This document shows positions 46,701 to 56,400 of a stretch of 64,000 nt of DNA, piece by piece. The notes below the pieces were generated by a model. It worked only from the letters and a program-made list of their open reading frames with translations. It was not told the DNA's origin and made no database searches. The stretch is taken from NCBI GenBank assembly GCA_036924285.1, contig JAYKYS010000002.1:35696501-35760500 (forward strand), read 5' to 3'. Source of the DNA: Asterella californica (taxonomy: Eukaryota; Streptophyta; Marchantiopsida; Marchantiales; Aytoniaceae). Each line of letters opens with the position of its first letter. Position 1 is the first letter of the stretch. The translations under genes were made by a program, and so were the position numbers.

Positions 46701-47956
46701 TGAACTCTTATTCTGCTCCTCATGCTCTAATCGTTTCGCCTCAATCAGGTGCAGCACTTGCCAATCTTGCCACACAAACCTACTCTGCTTTTGACAATTA
46801 CCTGGCAGCGGCGAGCTTGGCTGAGAGGTACCATCAACCTCAGAAATTGGGATGGAATGCAATCGAACATTATTGCTTCCAACTGGTATCCATGACACTC
46901 CTTCATCTCGTACTGCCTCCTCAACTCCAACAACGTCGTCGAGAGGACTTCTCATGATTTCATGAAGATTTGGAGGTGGTGCATATACTCGATCATTGTG
47001 TGCAGCAGCCTGAAAACGAAATGGCCGCTCATGTCGAATCTGACTGTCGAGACTCAGAACTGTCCCATTCGAATCATCCCTCCAGGCACCGGAGGCTCAT
47101 CTGCAACGAGATCAAACAGTTCTAAAACCCTTCGTCTCAAAGTCATTTGCACTCTCCACTTTACAATACTCGAAAATAAAAGTAACGTTATGACACTATA
47201 AATTACGACCGAAACTGCAAAGGCTGGAGAGGCTTCACACAACGCTAGCAACTGAACCGCAATATGCGTCATTTCTCTCTTCTGATACACACAGCGAAAC
47301 GCTTCTCTTACCGTGAATGCTCAGCTCTGATGACTCGGACATTTCCCGCTTCATTTCTGCACATGTGGACACCGAATTGCTCGAGGAGCTACTGCCTTCC
47401 CGCTCCATCGCAGCACAGCCTAGAATTCGTGTTAAACTCACATGCACGGGGAGGGACCAGCACTCGTGCGAAAGGACAAAAATCTGTGCCGAAGCCCAGA
47501 CCCCACCCTTTTCGAGCCTGTCTCGCAAACGGTGAATTAAGCGTACGGACCGGCTTCCTGCGGCCGCGAAGACTAAAACCGGGTACTGTGCGATGAACAC
47601 GTCTATCTCCAACCGTAACCGTTACACGCGTCTGGCGAAAAACCGGCTTAGTTAATGTGAGTGCGGTTACGGCCTAAGGCATGTTCCCTCCCGCCACCTA
47701 GGTTCGGACGGAAACGGGAGTACTCCTCACGGAGTATCCATGAGGCTCCAGTGAGTTCAGTGGCAGAGTGCTGCAGCTGTGAGATTTGGACTTCAAATTA
47801 TATCCTGAGTATTTTTGTCTTTTAATTTCTGCAGTCCTAAGCAAAACGACTAAAAAGCCAAATGCCTTCGAGTTGCTGAACTTTCTGCAATAATTACATC
47901 ACGGTGAAAATTTCATCTGCCGCAGCAAAAGCTGAGTAGTTAATTTTGGCACCCCC
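43745..47956. mobile_element. TIR element B with Harbinger-type Myb/SANT gene (boundaries inferred)
   Basis: The left terminus is GGAGGTCTCAAAGTTA at 43745. The right terminus read inward is GGGGGTGCCAAAATTA from 47956. Both sit next to TATTA. A Myb/SANT-like frame lies on minus in the right half, as in element A. Internal segments near 44052 (TTTTGACGGATTAATG) and 47643 (ACCGGCTTAGTTAATGTG) recur at matching sides of element C. No transposase is recognisable between 44.1 and 45.9 kb, so this copy looks non-autonomous, or its transposase has decayed. Confidence 0.5.
45972..46955 (-). pseudogene. Myb/SANT (trihelix-like) protein of a Harbinger element, two in-frame stops
   Basis: Reading from 46955, one frame runs 328 codons with stops only at about 46560 and 46428. 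Around residue 55-130 is a trihelix-type DNA-binding pattern: WQDWQVLHLIEAKRLEHEEQ, then IKNKWETVITGYRKI. A conserved DHNKVSGNAPYTSLSRQER follows the first stop. An acidic Ser-rich linker follows (residues 180-240) and a coiled coil (VEKQKLEIDREKLSLYRELE) before the C-terminus. This is the layout of the second protein of plant PIF/Harbinger transposons. Two single stops without frameshift mean it died recently, or the frame is read through. Confidence 0.6.
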
Positions 47957-48102
47957 TAATAGAAAGTCACGGTGAGACCACTCTCTGCAATGGCAGAACT
48001 CAAGAGAGCCTCATGGAAGTTTCCCTGAAGAATTTCCCGTCACTGAACCTAAGCGGCGAGAGGAAATTTGTCTGTCTGCTAATATTTTGACACTCCTATT
48101 AT
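47957..48102. other. Short link between elements with another terminus
   Basis: About 145 bp that itself ends in a TTTTGACACTCC terminus (48086-48096) facing the MITE at 48103. It is probably a fragment of the same TIR family. Confidence 0.4.
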
Positions 48103-48384
48103 GGGGTATCAAAGATAAACATTACGAGTGTGCTGCAGCAGAAGCCATTTTCCCGGTCTTACGTTCTTGGCAGTTAGGCAGATGGTAATTTATTGTTTAA
48201 TTTCTGGCTCGGTTGATTATGTTTCTTGAACAGAGAATAAAAAAACAAAAAGGAAAATATCACGGAAGAAAAGTTCTGCTGCGGTATGAAACTCCAGAAG
48301 GTCCCCGTGAACTCTCTTCGATGTGACTCTCCAAACCTAAACGGCACTTCAGATTTTCTGGTAGTGGTTAACTTTGACATTCTC
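48103..48384. mobile_element. 282-bp MITE-like element of the GGGGTGTCAAAG family
   Basis: The left end GGGGTATCAAAGATAA and the right end (inward) GAGAATGTCAAAGTTAA form imperfect TIRs. Subterminal GCAGCAGAA / TTCTGCTGC motifs are present. It has no coding capacity and lies between elements B and C. Confidence 0.55.
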
Positions 48385-48727
48385 TAATAGGGGTGTCAAA
48401 AATAGATTACACGTTTTGACGGATTAATGTGCTCTTCTCACGCGTGAATTAATTTCCATGTCTAGGATTTGAGTAGCTATCTTAATCTACGTTAAAACAT
48501 AGTCCATGGCGTGACATGACTGTGGACTGTGACGCAATAGATGTTCACTTACCGACGGTTGCATATGTAACGGACGGAAAGTTTGAATACGAGCCTGAGA
48601 TGCCATATGAGTACCACGAACACTGTCTCCAACACTCCATTCATGTGCGAGAAGCAGAAGATGAATGATAAAAGAGGATACATGAGGTTGTAAGTCATTC
48701 ATCTCTTAAGGTTTAGCCTCTAAACAT

Positions 48728-49090
48728 TTGCATGTTCGTTCATTCGACCAACGAGTATCGACTGCATATATGCTGCAGCACCTATTGTTGCTATGGATCA
48801 CTCATATGCGCAGCAATATACTGCATGGAGGTGCTAACACAGACTTTTGTTTATCTGTGTGCAGTCATGAATCATATTACCAGAGCACCTTGATTCGTTT
48901 GGCCACAAAAGTATGCAACATTGAGGAGCAAATGGTCCAAATTATTGCGATCTTGAGTACACTGTCATATATTATTAATGAGATTGCAAAAGAAGTCGAT
49001 CGTTCGAGACACTGCAGCGACCGATTTGAGACATCACAACAAAGGAGGACTCGGATTGGCTCGGACCGTGTCATGAGCCGGATGATCTGA
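48728..49090 (+). CDS. ORF of unknown function inside element C
   Basis: This 120-codon frame is moderately helical (IEEQMVQIIAILSTLSYIIN). It matches nothing I know. It has no clear splice edges and may be chance or a decayed exon. Confidence 0.15.
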   Translation: MHVRSFDQRVSTAYMLQHLLLLWITHMRSNILHGGANTDFCLSVCSHESYYQSTLIRLATKVCNIEEQMVQIIAILSTLSYIINEIAKEVDRSRHCSDRFETSQQRRTRIGSDRVMSRMI

Positions 49091-50390
49091 AATTTATCGA
49101 GAAAATGCATCGATGATCATATGATGCCGAATGACACAATAGTGATGAGTCTAATTGTTAAGATTGTAAATGCAACATGCATCAAAGTCTCCGAGACTAG
49201 AGAATATGTAGTCTAAGAGCTGATTGAGTCGTTAGTGTTACTGTTTGTTGCAACACAAGTCAATGAGTACCTTGCAATGTCTATGAAATCAATGTACATT
49301 GATTGAGTGGAATAAAATTGAACTTACAGTGAAATTGAGATTATTTATACTCTATGAGACTTGTAGCCGAGTAACAAAGCCCTTGGCAAGAATTAAACCT
49401 GCTGATCCTCACCGGTTTAGGTCAAAGCACCTCTCTCCATCCCACACCCAACCTCACTCCATCCCACCCGTCATAAATCCAAAATGATTGTGTAGCATAT
49501 TTCCATGAATATCAACAAACGATAACAAAAATTCACATTTGATGAAGTATACTCACAGGCAACTCATCATAGCACATCAACATGTCCATTATTTATGAAG
49601 GTGGCTTGTTGAATGCGAGACCCTAATGCTTTCTCCACATTCATCCAATCTGCGTTCGAATGCAGCTACGATGAGCATGATATGAAAAAGAAACAACACG
49701 TTATCTTGCTCTCGATCACAAAGAGCTTCCTTGCAAGATGTGTTCAATCAGCGTTTAACCACATGCAAATATATCAGCACCTCATCCTTATGTACCTCCT
49801 TATCAGAACTATATGCTGCATCCAAATGATCAATACCTATAGTCTGATGGAGTTGAGGTCAAGGAACATGCTCTGGATGTATGTTGTGACGCTATAATAT
49901 AGATCAGGTAGGTCCAAACTCGATCAAAAGATAATCATGTCGTCACGTGGTGTTCAAAAACTTGAGAAAGCACATGTGTTGTAGATTCTAAGCTCATTCC
50001 AAATGCTTACAGAGAAAATATGCAAGAAGCAAGAGACAGCTACAGCCACTTTCCTAGACTTGTCTCATATCGCAAGTGAACGATAGTGAAAACGACCACT
50101 TTTGTACATTCTTCCATGTGACATGAAAATCTCTCCACCAAGATGGAAAAATTTTATCATTCTGTATCATCGACTTAATGATGTTAGTCGTTCTAGACAT
50201 ACACAACATTGATTTAGAAGATCAAGCAAACAATGTCTATTTGTAGAGCTTATACCACTCATTCTACAAGTACGCCCAGAGGTGAACCAAATCAAGACGA
50301 TGACACTAGCCATAAACTTCCTACACACAAGTGGAATAAAGCTCATTTGCAGATAGATAAACAATTGGTCGAATAAGAATCAATGAGTGT
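49091..50390. other. No supported gene
   Basis: This is AT-rich interior of element C. Only short frames occur. Confidence 0.35.
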
Positions 50391-50439
50391 ACATAGAAGT
50401 GCTTGTTGAACCAACATTGTTCAACAAGCACTTCTATGT
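50391..50439. repeat. Perfect 21-bp hairpin, 7-nt loop
   Basis: Arms 50391-50411 (ACATAGAAGTGCTTGTTGAA...) and 50419-50439 are exact reverse complements around CAACATT. It lies about 150 bp upstream of the 126-bp tandem repeat. Confidence 0.95.
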
Positions 50440-50477
50440 TCTAGTTCGAATCGGTATCTACACTCGGAACTTGAAGT

Positions 50478-51455
50478 TTGTACAGTTTCCTCATTTCGAA
50501 CTATCAGCCATTTTGTTGTATGATGTTGTGTAAGGAAGCCTATTTCAGATGTGTTTTGAAATTCGAGTTGTCTACTGAGTTCCGATTCGGACAGCTGAGT
50601 TGTTTGCTTGTTCCAGCTCAGAATAACAATCTATCATGTTTCAGGTCAGAGTTCATGTTTATAGTTTCACTTGCTTACTGTTTGGAATTCGAGTTGTCTA
50701 CTGAGAAACGATTCGAACAGCTGAGTTGTTTGCTTGTTCCAGCTCAGAATAACAATCTATCATGTTTCAGGTCAGAGTTCATGTTTATAGTTCCACTTGC
50801 TTACTGTTTGGAATTCGAGTTGTCTACTGAGTTCCGATTCGAACAGCTGAGTTGTTTGCTTGTTCCAGCTCAGAATAACAATCTATCATGTTTCAGGTCA
50901 GAGTTCATGTTTATAGTTCCACTTGCTTACTGTTTGGAATTCGAGTTGTCTACTGAGTTTCGATTCGAACAGCTGAGTTGTTTGCTTGTTCCAGCTCAGA
51001 ATAACAATCTATCATGTTTCAGGTCAGAGTTCATGTTTATAGTTCCACAAACTTACTGTTTGGAATTTGAGTTGTCTACTGAGTTTCGATTCGAACAGCT
51101 GAGTTGTTTGCTTGTTCCAGCTCAGAATAACAATCTATCATGTTTCAGGTCAGAGTCCATGTTTATAGTTTCACAAACTTACTGTTTGGAATTCGAGTTG
51201 TCTACTGAGAAACATTTCGAACTGTTGTCTTCTTCTGCAGATAGGAAGGCTATCTTGGTGGTTGTGACTACAGCGGTTGTGCTCGTTACAGAAATTGTGG
51301 CGGAGTGGGTGAGAGTGGAAGAGGAGAGGATGATGTCTTCGAATCGTGGTTTGATATTATGGCCGTGCATGACTCTGTCACGCGAGTTGTCTTCATGGCA
51401 CAACAACTTATCGTTCAGCATCTCGAGCAAACTGAACATTGTATATGGTGGGTGA
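50478..51455 (+). CDS. Open frame through six 42-residue repeats, upstream of the transposase
   Basis: This 325-codon frame crosses a 126-bp tandem array (50560-51225) without a stop because 126 is a multiple of three. Each unit reads FEQLSCLLVPAQNNNLSCFR, then a hydrophobic stretch (MFIVPLAYCLEFELSTE). Units differ by a few bases. The end overlaps the transposase frame (51305-) in another phase. It is not a known domain. It may be a real fusion N-terminus, but it is more cautiously read as a minisatellite that happens to be open in this phase. Confidence 0.3.
   Translation: MYSFLISNYQPFCCMMLCKEAYFRCVLKFELSTEFRFGQLSCLLVPAQNNNLSCFRSEFMFIVSLAYCLEFELSTEKRFEQLSCLLVPAQNNNLSCFRSEFMFIVPLAYCLEFELSTEFRFEQLSCLLVPAQNNNLSCFRSEFMFIVPLAYCLEFELSTEFRFEQLSCLLVPAQNNNLSCFRSEFMFIVPQTYCLEFELSTEFRFEQLSCLLVPAQNNNLSCFRSESMFIVSQTYCLEFELSTEKHFELLSSSADRKAILVVVTTAVVLVTEIVAEWVRVEEERMMSSNRGLILWPCMTLSRELSSWHNNLSFSISSKLNIVYGG
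50560..51225. repeat. Tandem repeat, period 126 bp, about 5.3 copies
   Basis: GAGTTGTCTACTGAG recurs at intervals of 126 bp (50565, 50691, 50817, 50943, 51069, 51195). Units are about 95 percent identical and contain CAGCTGAGTTGTTTGCTTG. The array lies immediately 5' of the Harbinger transposase. Confidence 0.95.
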
Positions 51456-52486
51456 AGCCAAGATCTTTAATATGGTTTGACTACTATCTCATGAAGAGTT
51501 ATGAAGAAGATCGATGGATTAGAACCCTTCGAATGCCGAAGACATTGTTTCTTCAGCTTGTTGCTCTACTTGGGCCACATGTGTCAAAAGCAGATACTCA
51601 TTATCGGAAAGCAGTCCCCGCCGAGGTTCGAGTTGGGGCAGCATTACTCAGACTGACCTCAGGCATGACTCATTTGCAGGTTGGCGAAAGGTTCGATATA
51701 GGAGAGAGCACCTCTCAAGAAGTTTTTGCAGATGTTGTGTCTGCTGTGAATCGAGTCCTTGGTCCTTTGTTTATCCAATGGCCTACTGGATCTGCTATGG
51801 AACGAATGTCTCAGGGTTTTCTTAGGAAAGCTGGTCTTCCAAATTGTCAAGGTGCCATAGATGGCTCACATATTAAAATCAGAGCCCCGCCAGCCAGAGA
51901 GCTTCTTGGAGAATATTACAACAGAAAACAGTACCACAACTTAGTGTTGCAATGTGTGTTGATGTGAGTTGCGGCCGGGCAGGGTCGAACCACGACTCAC
52001 GAGAACCTCAGCCCTGTGGACCCATATTCGAGACTGCAAAGTGTTATCAGAGCCCATAGTTACACTATTAATGGATTTCGGCTTCACCCGTATTTGTTAG
52101 GAGACTCTGGTTACACGATGGAAAGGTGGTTAATGCCCCCATTCTCATTGAATCCGAGGTCACCACATGTACATAGACTATTTACAGAACGTCAGATAAA
52201 AGGTAGAGTTTGTATTGAGCAAGCCTTCGGTGTTCTGAAAGATCGCTTTGCAATTCTGAGTGTTGGGATCACCAGTAGTGTGAAATGGGCAGCAGAAACA
52301 GTGAAGTGTTGTTGCGTGTTACATAATTTCCTTGTGCACCATAGAGTTGTGGTTTGTGTAGATTTGGCTGTCACCACGCCTTCTGTGACAGCGACCACGG
52401 ATCGAGCTCATAACTCTGCCAGGGAGAGTGGCAGTGAAGTTAGAGAAGCGTTAGCTGCATTTTTGGAGTCGTCTTCAGCTCCTTGA
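51305..52486 (+). pseudogene. PIF/Harbinger transposase (ALP1/HARBI1 type), frameshifted
   Basis: This is the DDE nuclease of a plant-type Harbinger element. The first frame (51305-51967) has the helix-turn-helix part (LRLTSGMTHLQVGERFDIGE) and the first catalytic Asp in GAIDGSHIKI (about 51857). Frame is lost near 51962 after NLVLQCV; the neighbouring frame carries the expected GSNHDSR. The second frame (52016-52486) has the second Asp in YLLGDSGY (about 52102) and the Glu in VCIEQAFGVLKDRF (about 52218), then CCVLHNFL. All three catalytic residues survive. Two small shifts within about 60 bp break it, so decay is modest. The tail after LHNFL is Thr/Ser-rich. Confidence 0.85.
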
Positions 52487-53635
52487 TGCTTCAAGGACCC
52501 TTGAGGTGTGTATATAATTATTATTTCGATCATTGCTGTATTATTTCAGTCTTGCTGTATTGAGGACATCTCGCTATTACACTTGTTTCGATTTCGCTCT
52601 CGATGTATCACTGCTTCGAATATGGGTCCAGACTGATAGTCGGTAGTGGTTGCATAAACGTAGAAAATGTCTCGAGGTACGGTTTAAATTTTCTGTTTTT
52701 AGGCTGTAGTGGTTGAATTTACCACATCTGCTTGAGGTCGAAGAAGGCTGGGTACCTCTATCGCACGTTGTTGAGCATCTTCGCTGGGCTTCGAGAATTC
52801 AGTCCTCCACTGTCACTGTTTAGTGAGTCGTCTCAACATCGTCAGAATTCTCATTTTCGGTATCAGACAGTATACAACATGGGTGAGAACTCAGGACTTC
52901 GATTTCGTGTGCTGTTTACAGTCTGAGCTTCAATTCGATGTTCAGTGGGTTTACTGATATGCACATCGAATTGCTGCAGGAAGGCCAATGTGGACCCTGG
53001 AGGAGGACTTACCTCCACAGCCGAGGTTCGAGGCCGATTGATGTGCAGATGAGCCTCTGCCCGTAGTGAAGGTACACCGAGTTGACGGTTCAGATAAGTG
53101 GGAGGTTGTTGGTGCAGAGTTGACTTGGGGCATGGAAATCGACCCAGAAGAATTGAAGACGATGTTTTCTGTGTGACACGAATTGTGCTTGTAGTGGTGG
53201 GAAGATGCATTACATGTCGGCGAGGAAATAGATTTCGATTCGATCTTCGAGCTGTCCATGCTGATATGTGCCGGGTTCGCAGTCACAGGTCACAAAGCGA
53301 AGCGAAAGCTTGTCAAGAAGAAGATCTCAGATTTATTTGCAGCTCGCTCAGTGGGTGCGGTAGACCCAGTGTTACTTTACGAGGTGGACTCATAGTTCTC
53401 GTGCCCTCTAGATTGTGTAGAGTGTTCAGTTCCTTGGGAGTAGGGAGGTACTTAATATGTATGATATCGTTGCCGAGGCACTTGATATGCAAATATCGTT
53501 ACAGTTTTGTTCTACTGCTCGTGGTCATGTTCGGTTTTCTCGGTCACCAGCTCTCGAAATTTTCATTCGTTTACATTTTGTCGAATTTGATTTGCATCTT
53601 GTTTTAGTCGTGGTTCATTACAGAGAAGTCTTTCA
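52487..53635. other. Element C interior with a broken frame
   Basis: In one + frame, 52980-53440 reads coding-like but with several stops (KWEVVGAELTWGMEIDPEEL, then FELSMLICAGFAVTGHKAKR). It may be a decayed second protein of the element. It is not recognised. Confidence 0.3.
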
Positions 53636-55090
53636 CGAGCTGTTTTACATCCGAGCTGTTTACCTTTACTCGTAGGTTACAGTCGCACGACTCACGGTTA
53701 GTTCACGAGTTGTTTGCCTTCACGACCTGGAAACCTTTCGAGGGGTGAACTTTCACAGGAGTCACGGATTGTTTATGAGCTGGTTACCTTAACGATGTGG
53801 AATAGTTACGAGGAGTTTACCTTTACTCGTAGTTTACAGTTGCACGACTCACGGTACGTTATGGAGCTGTTTGCCTTCACAACCTGGTTACCCTTACGAG
53901 CTGTTTGCCTTCACGACCTGGTTACCCTTACGAGCTGTTTGCCTTTACTCGTAGTTTACAGTCGCACGACTCACGGTTAGTTATGGAGCACTTTGCCTTC
54001 ACGACCTGGAATAGTTACGAGCTGTTTGCCTTTACTCGTAGTTTACAGTCGCACGACTCACGGTTATGCATGGAGCTGTTTGCCTTCACGACCTGGAAAC
54101 CTATCGAGCTGTAAAATTTCGCAGGAGTCACGGATTGTTTATGACCTGGTTACCTTTACGACCTGGAATAGCTACAAGCTGTTTACCTTTCGCTTAATTC
54201 ACGGTTTGTCGAACCCATACATTTACGACCTGGTTATGTTACTAGCTGTTTTCCTTCGCACGACTACCGGTTTGATTGCGAACACTTGTCTTCTTACGAG
54301 CTATTTTTCTTCACGAGCTGTTTTGAGGCGAAGCCTTGTCTTCTTACGAGCTATTTTCCTTCACGAGCTGTGTACATGCGAAGCCTTGTCTTCTTACGAG
54401 CTTTTTTCCTTCACGAGCTGTTTACATGCGAAGCCTTGTCTTCTTACGAGCTATTTTCCTTCACGAGCTGTTTACATGCGAAGCCTTATCTTCTTACGAG
54501 CTATTTTCCTTCACGAGCTGTTTACAGTCGAGTGGCTGCCGGTTTGGTTGCGAGTTCATTGCCTTTACGAGCTTGTTTACCTTAACAGCACTTTACAGTC
54601 GCAGGTAGCTGGCTAGTAAATTCGATGTTTATCTTTGTTCACGTTTACGAGCTATTTATCGTCGCAGATAGACAGTCAAAAAGCTGGCAGTTTATGTTTA
54701 TAGTCGCAGGTAGCTGGCTAGTAAATTCGTTGTTTACCTTTGTTCACGTTTACGAGCTATTTACTATCGCAGGTTTGAAAGCTGGCAGTTTATGTTTACG
54801 AGCATGTTTACGAGCTATAATTCTTACGTGCTGTTTACTTTACCCGCTGTTTACCTTTACAAGCTTCAATTCGTACGTTGTTTACCTTAAAATGCTGTTT
54901 ACCTTTACGAGGTCTAATGCTTACGAGCTGGTTACTTTAAAATGCTGTTTACCTTTACGAGCTACGAGCTGGTTATCTTCAAATGCTGTTTACCTTTACG
55001 AGCTCTAATGCTTACGAGCTGGTTACCTTCAAATGCTGTTTACCTTTACGAGCTCTAATGCTTACGAGCTGGTTATCTTTAAAATGCTTT
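53636..55090. repeat. Minisatellite built on TTTACGAGCTG, with 50-bp higher units
   Basis: The motif TTTACGAGCTG(TTTACCTT) and variants fill the region. At 54285-54535 a 50-bp unit (CTTGTCTTCTTACGAGCTAT...) repeats five times. At 54890-55085 another 50-bp unit (TGCTGTTTACCTTTACGAGC...) repeats about four times. At 53660-54110 a third form with TTACAGTCGCACGACTCACG recurs. Open frames across it are by-products of the repeat. Confidence 0.9.
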
Positions 55091-55893
55091 TTACCTTTTT
55101 CTGATCTTAAACCCTTCAAAACAGGGAGAGAGGACGATAGTACAGGTTTCCACGACACAGTTTTCATCATCCAGCCCATTGAAAATACAACCGAACTATC
55201 CCCGTGGTGTCACAAGGAATGTGTCAATCGGTATTCCTACACAAAGATTTGGAGCTCGATGATCGAGTTCACCTTACTGGCCACATTACTTGCACCTCAT
55301 TCCCTTCCTGTATAACAGTAGACATTGGGTCGATATTGGCCCTCGCGCGAGATCACTAAACTCCTTGGCGAACTTCACCAAAGTTTGCATGGCAATCCAC
55401 GTTGTATGCATGTTGCAGGCATCGAGACAGTCTATGATCTAAACGTTTATTACATCGATAATAGTGCTCAGTTAAAGTGCTCTGTTAGAGACGGCTGCCG
55501 GGTGCGGTGACAGTGGTTTTTTCAAGTACACAAATCTAGATTCGCGCACCCGTCAAAACAGCCTCGGGGTAAATATGATTATCGCGCTAATCTCGGATTA
55601 CCGGCTTAGTTAATGTGGGTGCGGTTAAGGCCTTACTCTCGTCGATCTTTCTACCGAAACAACATCACCGTTTGATCATATTAGGGGATCTATGTCGAAA
55701 TATAAAACTATGATGAAGATTCTTCTCGCCGCCGACGTTCGGACGGCAATGTGAAGACTGCAGACATCTGATATTTGGTCACGGCGAACGGCACGGTTTA
55801 CTTCTTCAGCACGCCGTTCTTTCTGCCAAAATCACATCAAGATGAAAAAACCATTTGCCGTTGCAGAATATTGATAATCGATTTCGGCACTCA

Positions 55894-56400
55894 TATTAAG
55901 ACGTGTCAAAGTAAGAATATACAGATTAGACTCTTCCGTCGATTATATTCGTAAGGTAACACTAGGAAGTGTCAAAATATGAATAGACGGACAAAGTTTT
56001 TTTCCCGCCTAGGATCGCACGGTGACGGGAGGACTCCTCACAGGAGTATCCATGAGGCTCCCATGAAATATGTCGCAGCAGAAAGTGTTACCGCAGTGAG
56101 TATATCTAGGATATTATATGTTGCAGTGCACGTCACAGTACTTTAACTTTTTACCTTCCGTTCGCCAAAGTATGTGCCGTGGCAGATTTTTCACTTCGAA
56201 TTTTGACGGAAGCTCCATGAGATCCCTTTCCATTTCACCCCGGCAGATCCTGGAGTTCTGTTTGTTTTACTTCCTTATGTTTATTTTCAGAACTTTTAAG
56301 AATCTTTTCCCGTGGCGGAAATTGCAGTTATATTAGTGCCTGTCAAAGTTTAACTCTTGAGATTCCCTCTCGGGCAAAAGGGGTTGTTCTCGCCATCATG
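55894..56400. mobile_element. Cluster of short TIR-family fragments
   Basis: Three further termini of the TGTCAAAG type occur: 55901 (GACGTGTCAAAG), 55966 (GAAGTGTCAAAA) and 56338 (GTGCCTGTCAAAG). GACGGGAGGACTCCTCACAG at about 56022 matches a block at about 47715 in element B (GGGAGTACTCCTCACGGAGT). Several truncated copies seem to be stacked here. Confidence 0.45.

Larger units (their letters stand above)
48390..55893. mobile_element. TIR element C, 7.5 kb, with plant-type Harbinger transposase (boundaries inferred)
   Basis: The left terminus is GGGGTGTCAAAAATAG at 48390, the right terminus near 55893 (inward TGAGTGCCGAAA). It shares subterminal blocks with element B: TTTTGACGGATTAATG at 48410 and ACCGGCTTAGTTAATGTG at 55605, in the same orientation. 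Inside are a DDE transposase on +, a six-copy 126-bp repeat and a minisatellite of about 1.4 kb. The right terminus is degenerate, so the extent is inferred mainly from the shared blocks. Confidence 0.45.

Noticed and set aside
53714..55008. Long overlapping ORFs rich in SYELF and SRAV repeats
   Set aside because: All come from the TTTACGAGCTG minisatellite, open in several frames at once.
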